This document shows, one piece after another, positions 58,823 through 64,000 of a stretch of DNA of 64,000 nucleotides. The notes below the pieces were generated by a model. The model did no database searches, was not told the DNA's origin, and worked only from the letters and a program-made list of their open reading frames with translations. The stretch is from JAEMQF01 sp963775015 (GTDB lineage Bacteria > Pseudomonadota > Gammaproteobacteria > Burkholderiales > Burkholderiaceae_C). The translations under genes and the position numbers were made by a program. The stretch is from contig CAVZHI010000011.1 of the NCBI GenBank assembly GCA_963775015.1, forward strand, positions 124,001 to 188,000, given 5' to 3'. Within the stretch, counting starts at the first letter, position 1. Every line of letters starts with the position of its first letter.

Positions 58823-59785
58823 ATGCTGAATGGCTGGATTTCAATGCGAACGATTCGTTCTGTGAAGGCGCTGATCGCCTCGTCGTTGGTTGCGCTCGTC
58901 GCGTGCGTGCTGCTGAGTCAGCCGGCGCGCGCTGCGGGCTGGGGCGCGGACTACTTCCCGAACGTCGAACTGACGACGCACAACGGCAAGAAAGTGCGCT
59001 TCTACGACGATCTGCTGAAGGGTAAAAAGGTCGCGGTGGCGGTGATGTACACGAGTTGCAGTGCAGAGTGCCCGCTGATCACGGCGCGCATGGTTGAACT
59101 GCGCAACGCGCTGGGCGATCGGATGGGAAAGGATATCTTTTTCTACTCGATCAGCATCGACCCATGGGACCGCCCGGAGGTCCTGAAGGAGTACGCAAGC
59201 AAGTTCGGCGCGGGCGGGCCGGGCTGGGAGTTCCTCACCGGCAACGATGAAGACATCAGGCTGATCACGAAAAAGCTCGGCCTGTCGCGCACGAGCGACC
59301 GCGACAACAAGGACGGGCACACTGCCAGCCTGATGGTTGGCGAAGTGGCTTCGGGCCAATGGATGCGCAACTCCGCGGTCGACAATCCGCAGTTTCTTGC
59401 TGCGACGATGGTGAACTTCCTCGGCCTCGGTGACGGCAAGGCCGGCCCGAGTTACGCCGAGGTCAAGCCCGTGGACATCGACCCGGGTCAGTACCTGTTC
59501 CAGTCGCGCTGCGAAGGCTGCCACACCGTGGGCAAGGGCGACAAGATGGGGCCTGATCTGCTGGGCCTGACTTCGCGGCGCGAGCGTTCCTGGGTCGCGG
59601 CGTATGTGGGCAACCCCGAAAAGATGCGCAAGGCGGGTGACCCTGCGGCGCTCGACCTGGCGAAGCGTTTCAAGATTCGCATGCCGAGCCACGATCTGGA
59701 CCGCCCTCAAATGGCCGCCTTGCTCAAGTACCTGGCGAGTGTCGCGGTGCCGGCGCCGACCCCGGTCGGCACTGCGCCGCGCTGA
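58823..59785 (+). CDS. SCO1/SenC-family protein fused to cytochrome c
   Basis: The 320-residue exported protein has a signal peptide (residues 8-38), then a thioredoxin-fold SCO domain with the copper-binding CSAEC motif and the distal histidine in DGHTASLMVG. A C-terminal cytochrome c domain follows, with haem motif CEGCH and a likely methionine ligand in RMPSHDLDRPQM. SCO proteins load copper or reduce thiols for CuA; the haem adds an electron-transfer function. Placed after the multicopper oxidase, it may metallate that enzyme or accept electrons (inference). Starts at 58823 and 58844 (MRTIRS) are both possible. Confidence 0.9.
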   Translation: MLNGWISMRTIRSVKALIASSLVALVACVLLSQPARAAGWGADYFPNVELTTHNGKKVRFYDDLLKGKKVAVAVMYTSCSAECPLITARMVELRNALGDRMGKDIFFYSISIDPWDRPEVLKEYASKFGAGGPGWEFLTGNDEDIRLITKKLGLSRTSDRDNKDGHTASLMVGEVASGQWMRNSAVDNPQFLAATMVNFLGLGDGKAGPSYAEVKPVDIDPGQYLFQSRCEGCHTVGKGDKMGPDLLGLTSRRERSWVAAYVGNPEKMRKAGDPAALDLAKRFKIRMPSHDLDRPQMAALLKYLASVAVPAPTPVGTAPR

Positions 59786-59946
59786 GCCGCGCCCGCCGCG
59801 GCGCGGCAGCAGGGCCGCAGCGCGATCCCCGCGCAGGCGAAGGCGCCCGACGCCGCCGAATTCCGACTACGATCGACGTGGCGCCAAGTTTGCGGGGTCG
59901 GCACTGCCGGATTCGCAACCGCACGCGCCCCCGTAGGAGCGCAGCC

Positions 59947-61101
59947 ATGAAATCCTGGACGTCTCTGGCCTTGTGCCTGGCCCTTGGCGCGTGTGCCGTC
60001 GCGCCGCCGGCGCCGCGCCCGGATCACTTGCTCGCCGACGCGCTGTTCGGGCCGCCTTCGCAGCGCATCAACGCCGAAGACGTGTTCGCGCTCAGCCCGG
60101 CGATGCGCGACTACGCCACCAAGGACATGGCGCCGCGGCTGCGCATGCGCGGCATGCAGCAAGGGCTGGTCGATGCGCTCTACACGCACGGTCAGCTCAA
60201 ACTCGAATACGACGCGGCACAGACACGCAACGCGGCGCAGGCGTTCGACGCGCGCGCCGGGAACTGCCTTTCGCTCGTCATCATGACGGCGGCGTTTGCG
60301 AAGCACTTTGGTATGCCGGTGCGCTACCAGAGTGTGCTCATCGATCCGACCTGGAGCCGCGAGGGCGATCTCTACTTCGCAAGCAGCCACGTCAACCTGA
60401 GCCTGGCGAAGCGCCTCACCGACGCGCGCGTCGGCTTTGACGCGAGCCACTTGCTGACGATCGATTTCCTGCCGCCCGAAGACGTGCGCGGGCATCGCAC
60501 GCGCGACGTCTCGGAGCAGACCGATCGTTGCGATGTACATGAACAACCGCGCTGCCGAATCGCTCGCGCGCGGCCGGCTCGACGACGCCTACTGGTGGGC
60601 GCGCGAGGCGATTCTCGCAGGCGCCCGACTTCCTGCGCAGCGTCAACACGCTCGCCGTGACCTACCTGCGCCACGGCAACTTGCGCGAGGCCGAAGCGGC
60701 GCTGCAGCATGTGCTCGCGCGCGAACCGGCGAACGCGCAGGCGCTGTCGAACCTGACGCATGTGCTGCAAGCGATGGGCCGGTCGCAAGACGCGGCGCAC
60801 GTGGCGCAGCAAGCTCGCGCTGCTCGAACCGCACCCGCCGTTCTACTTCTACAACCTCGGCCGCGCGGCGCTCGAAGCGGGCGATGCGCAGCGTGCGAGC
60901 GACTGGTTCGCGCGCGAAATCGAGCGCGACGCTTACCACCATGAATTCCACTTCTGGCGCGCCGTCGCGCTGTATGCGCTGGGTCAGTTCGAGCCTGCAG
61001 CGCGGCACATGGCGAAGGCCGGCGAATACAGCCCGACGCGCCAGCTCAGCGAGCGCTATGCGGCCAAGCTGGAGCGCCTGCGCACGCAGCGCATCGAGTA
61101 G
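59947..61101 (+). pseudogene. Transglutaminase-like/TPR lipoprotein, three frameshifts as sequenced
   Basis: The product begins as a lipoprotein (MKSWTSLALCLALGAC). A transglutaminase-like core follows (AGNCLSLVIMTAAFAKHFGM with the putative cysteine, SSHVNLSL with the histidine), then TPR repeats to the stop at 61101. The conserved sequence changes frame at about 60523, 60617 and 60807, each time by one base in the same direction. Removing one base at each point restores a protein of about 383 residues (EQTIVAMYMNNRAAE, then APDFLRSVNTLAV, then SKLALLEPHPP). Function unknown; such proteins are often envelope-associated. Three errors in 285 bp means either a decayed gene or poor local sequence. 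It is convergent with glnS. Confidence 0.75.
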
Positions 61102-61104
61102 CCG

Positions 61105-63150
61105 TCAGGCCGGTCGGCCGTCCTTCAGGCTCGTGATCCGGTTGAACACCGGAGCCTGCGCCGAATGATCGTGGCGATCGGCAACGAAGTAGCCGTGGCG
61201 CTCGAACTGGAAACGCTCGTCGCGCTGCGCGCTGCGCAGCGTCGGTTCGACCCAGGCCTGAAGCACGCGCTTGCTGTCCCGGTTCAGACTGTCGAGCGGG
61301 TCGCGCCCGCCCGCGTCGGGTTGTTCCTGCGTGAACAGCCGCTCATAGAGCCGCACCTCGGCGTGCATCGCGTCGTGCGCTGCGACCCAGGTGATGACGC
61401 CTTTGACCTTGATCGCGCTCGCGCCGGGGGTGCCGCTTTTCGTATCGGCGAGCAATTCGGCCTGCACCTGGATCACCCGGCCCGAAGCGTCTTTCGTGCA
61501 GCCGGTGCAGAGCACGACATGGCCGTACTTGAGCCTGACCTTGTTCCCCGGGAAGAGCCGGAAGTAGCCCTTCTCCGGAACTTCTTGGAAGTCGTCGCGC
61601 TCGATCCAGAGCGTCGGCCCGAAGCCGAAGTCACGCACGCCGCGTTCGGGAGCCGCGGGGTGCACGGGTGCGTGACACGCGTCGCCGCTCGCCGCGCCCA
61701 TCACCGCACTCCAGTTTGAAATCACGAGTTCCAGCGGGTCCAGCACGGCCATCGCGCGCGGCGCTTTCGGATCCAGGTCTTCGCGCAGCGCGAAGTCCAG
61801 GCTCGCGTAGTCGGTCCAGCCGCCCGACTTGCTCGTTCCGGCGCGCTCGCACATTTCGCGGATCGACTCGGGGGTGTAGCCGCGCCGGCGCAGGCCCACG
61901 AGCGTGGGCAGGCGCGGGTCGTCCCAACCCGATACGACGCCTTCGTCGACGAGCGTCTTCAGCTTGCGCTTGCTCGTGATCACATGCGTCACGTTCAAGC
62001 GCGCAAATTCATGCTGATGCGGCAGCTTGAACAGGTTCGGCTCGCGGCTGTCGAGAGCGTGTTGCAGCAAGGGCGTGAACTGCGCGCAGTTCCTCTTCAG
62101 GAGTGAAAAGAACGTGGGCAGATCGTGCAGCACGGCGTCGGGGCGGTGTTCCCAACGGCTGAACAGGATTCGCATCTCGCCTTCGACCGGGCTCGCGAAC
62201 AATTTCGCGGCGTGGTTGTGGCAGCGCAGCGCAAACTCCTTGCCGGCTTCGATGCCTTCGGCCTCGATGCGCTCGATCAGGCGCAACGCGCGCTCGAACT
62301 GCGGCGCGCGCAGGATCGGCACGATGCGCTCGAGCACCCAGTCGTAGAACGGCCGCTGGTCTTCGAACTCGAGCGTGCAGATGCTGTGCGTGATGCCCTC
62401 CAACGCGTCTTCGATCGGGTGCGCGTAGGCGTACATCGGGTAGATGCACCACGCGTCGCCGGTGTTGTGGTGCGTCGCGCGCTTGATTCGGTAGAGCGTC
62501 GGGTCGCGCAGGTTGATGTTGGGGTGCGCCATGTCGATCTTGGCGCGCAGGACGGCGGCGCCGTCGTCGAGTTCGCCGGCGCGCATCGCGCGCAGCCGCG
62601 CCGAGTTTTCCTCGGGGGTGCGTTCGCGGTACGGGCTCGCGACGCCGGGTTTGGCGAAGTCGCCGCGCGTCTGGCGCATCTGTTCCGGCGTCTGCTCGTC
62701 GACGTAGGCGTGCCCGGTCGCGACCAGGTACTCGGCGGCGCGGTACATGAATCCGAAGTAGTCGCTCGCGTGGTAGAGGTGGCTCGTGCCGTTCGCGTTC
62801 CAGTCAAAGCCGAGCCAATGCACCGCGTCGACGATCGCGTCGACGAATTCCTGTTCTTCCTTCTCCGGGTTCGTGTCGTCAAAGCGCAGGTGGCACACGC
62901 CGCCGTAGTCGCGCGCCAGGCCGAAGTTGACGCAGATGCTCTTCGCGTGGCCGATGTGCAGATAGCCGTTCGGCTCGGGCGGGAAGCGTGTGCGAATCCG
63001 CGCCGGGTCGACCGGGCCGGTCGCGTGGTGCGTCGCGTCGCCCGGGGTTGCGGCGAAGTGTCGGCCCGAATACGTGCCCTGCGCCAGGTCGCGCTCGATG
63101 ATCTGGCGCAGGAAATTGCTGGCTTTGGACAGTTCGGCGCTCTGGGTCAT
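61105..63150 (-). CDS. glnS: Glutaminyl-tRNA synthetase with an internal insertion
   Basis: The 681-residue class I synthetase has HIGH in NGYLHIGHAKS (residues 65-68) and a KMSKS-like ITSKRKL. The catalytic and anticodon-binding beta-barrel domains follow (DFQEVPEKGYFRLFPGNKVRLKYGHVV). E. coli GlnRS has 554 residues. Here about 95-100 residues (277-376) sit between FYDWVLERI and PHQHEFARLN, which are almost adjacent in E. coli. The reading frame is continuous and flanking motifs are intact. ATG 63150 (MTQSAELSKASNFLRQ) was chosen; the upstream ORF crosses the divergent promoter. Confidence 0.93.
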   Translation of the reverse strand: MTQSAELSKASNFLRQIIERDLAQGTYSGRHFAATPGDATHHATGPVDPARIRTRFPPEPNGYLHIGHAKSICVNFGLARDYGGVCHLRFDDTNPEKEEQEFVDAIVDAVHWLGFDWNANGTSHLYHASDYFGFMYRAAEYLVATGHAYVDEQTPEQMRQTRGDFAKPGVASPYRERTPEENSARLRAMRAGELDDGAAVLRAKIDMAHPNINLRDPTLYRIKRATHHNTGDAWCIYPMYAYAHPIEDALEGITHSICTLEFEDQRPFYDWVLERIVPILRAPQFERALRLIERIEAEGIEAGKEFALRCHNHAAKLFASPVEGEMRILFSRWEHRPDAVLHDLPTFFSLLKRNCAQFTPLLQHALDSREPNLFKLPHQHEFARLNVTHVITSKRKLKTLVDEGVVSGWDDPRLPTLVGLRRRGYTPESIREMCERAGTSKSGGWTDYASLDFALREDLDPKAPRAMAVLDPLELVISNWSAVMGAASGDACHAPVHPAAPERGVRDFGFGPTLWIERDDFQEVPEKGYFRLFPGNKVRLKYGHVVLCTGCTKDASGRVIQVQAELLADTKSGTPGASAIKVKGVITWVAAHDAMHAEVRLYERLFTQEQPDAGGRDPLDSLNRDSKRVLQAWVEPTLRSAQRDERFQFERHGYFVADRHDHSAQAPVFNRITSLKDGRPA

Positions 63151-63210
63151 GGATGCGGGAGACTTCAAATGCAGGGGGCGACGCGGCCTGGGGATTCTAG
63201 GAGGCCGCCC

Positions 63211-63216
63211 GATAAT
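63211..63216 (+). promoter_or_regulatory. -10-like element before the TonB-dependent receptor gene
   Basis: GATAAT ends 10 nt before the ATG at 63227, with no clear -35. It matches the close -10-to-start spacing seen before the dedA-family gene and hrpA. Confidence 0.3.
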
Positions 63217-63226
63217 CGCGTTCAGC

Positions 63227-64000
63227 ATGCCCATCCACGCCTCCGCCGCCCGACGCTTGCGCGCGATGATCTCCATGGGCGGGATGGCTGCGGCGCTATG
63301 GCACTGTGGCGCGTGGTCGCAGGCTCCGGCGCCCCCCGCCGGCGCTGACCCCGTCGCAGCGTCGGCGTCGGCTCCGCCCGCGCCGAGGACCCGTTCGCCA
63401 ACTCAGCTCGACCCGGTCGAAGTGCGAGGCAGCACCTTGAACGACACGCAACTGCGGCGCCAGTCGACGGCTGCGACGATCACGATCGGCCGCGACGAGA
63501 TCGAACGTTTCGGCGACAGCACGGTGGGCGACCTGCTGAAACGCCTGCCGGGCGTGACGATGCAGGGCCGCCCCGGGCGCGGCGGCAACGTGCGGATGCG
63601 CGGCCTGGGCAGCGGCTACACGCAGATCCTGCTCGACGGCGAGCGCGTGCCGGCGGGGTTTTCGATCGAAACGCTGAGCCCGGAGCAAATCGAGCGCATC
63701 GAAATCCAGCGTGCACCAACGGCAGAAACCGGCGCGCGCGCGATCGCCGGAACCGATCAACATCATCACGCGCGAGGGATTCAGCAAGAAGTTGAACGAC
63801 GTGCGAGTCGCCGTGGCGCTGGAAAACGACGCGCTGCAACCCGGCCTGACCTGGACCCGCAACGATGCGCTCGGCGGCCTGACCTACAACTATTCGCTGA
63901 CGCTGTTTCGCAACGACAGGCGCAACGACAGCGTGACGACGACCGAACAGAGCGCGCTCGACACGGGAGTCACCACGCTCACCCAGACCGAGAACCAGGA
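63227..64000 (+). pseudogene. TonB-dependent outer-membrane receptor, partial, frameshifted as sequenced
   Basis: Only the first 774 bp are in the window. A signal peptide is followed by a Pro/Ala linker, a TonB-box-like region (LDPVEVRGS) and the plug domain (TVGDLLKRLPGVTMQGRPG, VRMRGLGSGYTQILLDGERV, IERIEIQRAPTAETGARAIAG). The next plug motif TINIITREG is reached only by shifting one base at 63755. The conserved AIAG-TINI junction fixes the point as one extra G. Barrel sequence (TWTRNDALGGLTYNYSLTLFRNDRR) follows in the new frame. Substrate (siderophore, haem or glycan) is not identifiable. Confidence 0.85.

Noticed and set aside
62125..63348. 407-residue plus-strand frame overlapping glnS and the TonB receptor start
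   Set aside because: Mostly antisense to glnS. The real receptor begins at 63227 in another frame, with signal peptide and plug motifs.

Overview
The window is chromosomal DNA of a high-GC Betaproteobacterium. The gene content and protein sequences fit the order Burkholderiales, most likely near the Rubrivivax/Leptothrix (Sphaerotilaceae) group. Pointers are the gyrA-pheA-tyrA block, tmRNA with an AND...ALAA tag, HrpA, Hsp15, a Bug-type tripartite tricarboxylate transporter, a PEP-CTERM surface protein, and the very strong third-position GC bias that throws long mirror ORFs on the antisense strand. I see no prophage, transposase, CRISPR array, rRNA or tRNA. This is mainly a core-genome segment with some accessory loci.

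Layout. 1-4.3 kb (minus): gyrA, pheA and the start of tyrA, with serC absent from its usual place. 4.5-7.2 kb (plus): an OmpA-family protein with a 24-proline run, ubiG, gph and ssrA (tmRNA). 7.2-9.8 kb (minus): a GMC oxidoreductase and thyA. 9.8-17.6 kb (minus): an AttEFGH-like export locus (LolD-like ATPase, FtsX-type permease, two small paralogous unknown proteins, AttH-like lipocalin-fold protein), followed by a frameshifted MsbA-type ABC exporter. 17.7-24.1 kb (minus): a PEP-CTERM protein and a packed mutL-hydrolase-rluF-MFS-miaA operon. 24.2-26 kb (plus): a DedA protein and a radical SAM gene whose start codon abuts a near-perfect LexA box. 26-32.1 kb (minus): eptA-like transferase, dnaJ, dnaK, grpE and hslR. 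32.2-35.2 kb (plus): a translationally coupled tctCBA transporter. 35.2-47.4 kb (minus): hemH, a cyclase-FHA fusion, rpoD, dnaG, a PAS-GGDEF-EAL protein, an H-NS-like protein, a Fur-box-preceded iron-binding protein, yggX and argA. 47.5-55.7 kb: hrpA (frameshifted), a YedI-like membrane protein, a convergent pair of small paralogs, two hypotheticals and an M23 peptidase. 56-61.1 kb (plus): multicopper oxidase, small exported protein, SCO-cytochrome c fusion, then a triply frameshifted transglutaminase-like/TPR lipoprotein. 61.1-64 kb: glnS with about 100 extra residues, and a truncated, frameshifted TonB-dependent receptor.

How the genes work together. Replication, transcription and translation core functions dominate (gyrA, dnaG, rpoD, mutL, thyA, miaA, rluF-like, glnS, ssrA), with one chaperone cluster. 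Iron and haem themes cluster at 35-46 kb (hemH, ferric-binding protein, YggX). The copper and envelope redox theme at 56-60 kb is the most distinctive metabolic locus.

Quality caveat. Four genes carry six frameshifts. All are net +1, and each can be explained by one extra base at a C-G step. Single-base insertion errors in the assembly are the simplest explanation, so these genes may be intact in the organism. The candidates I consider most worth following are the GlnRS insertion, the MCO/SCO-cytochrome locus, the LexA-controlled apparently leaderless radical SAM gene, and the two small paralog pairs.
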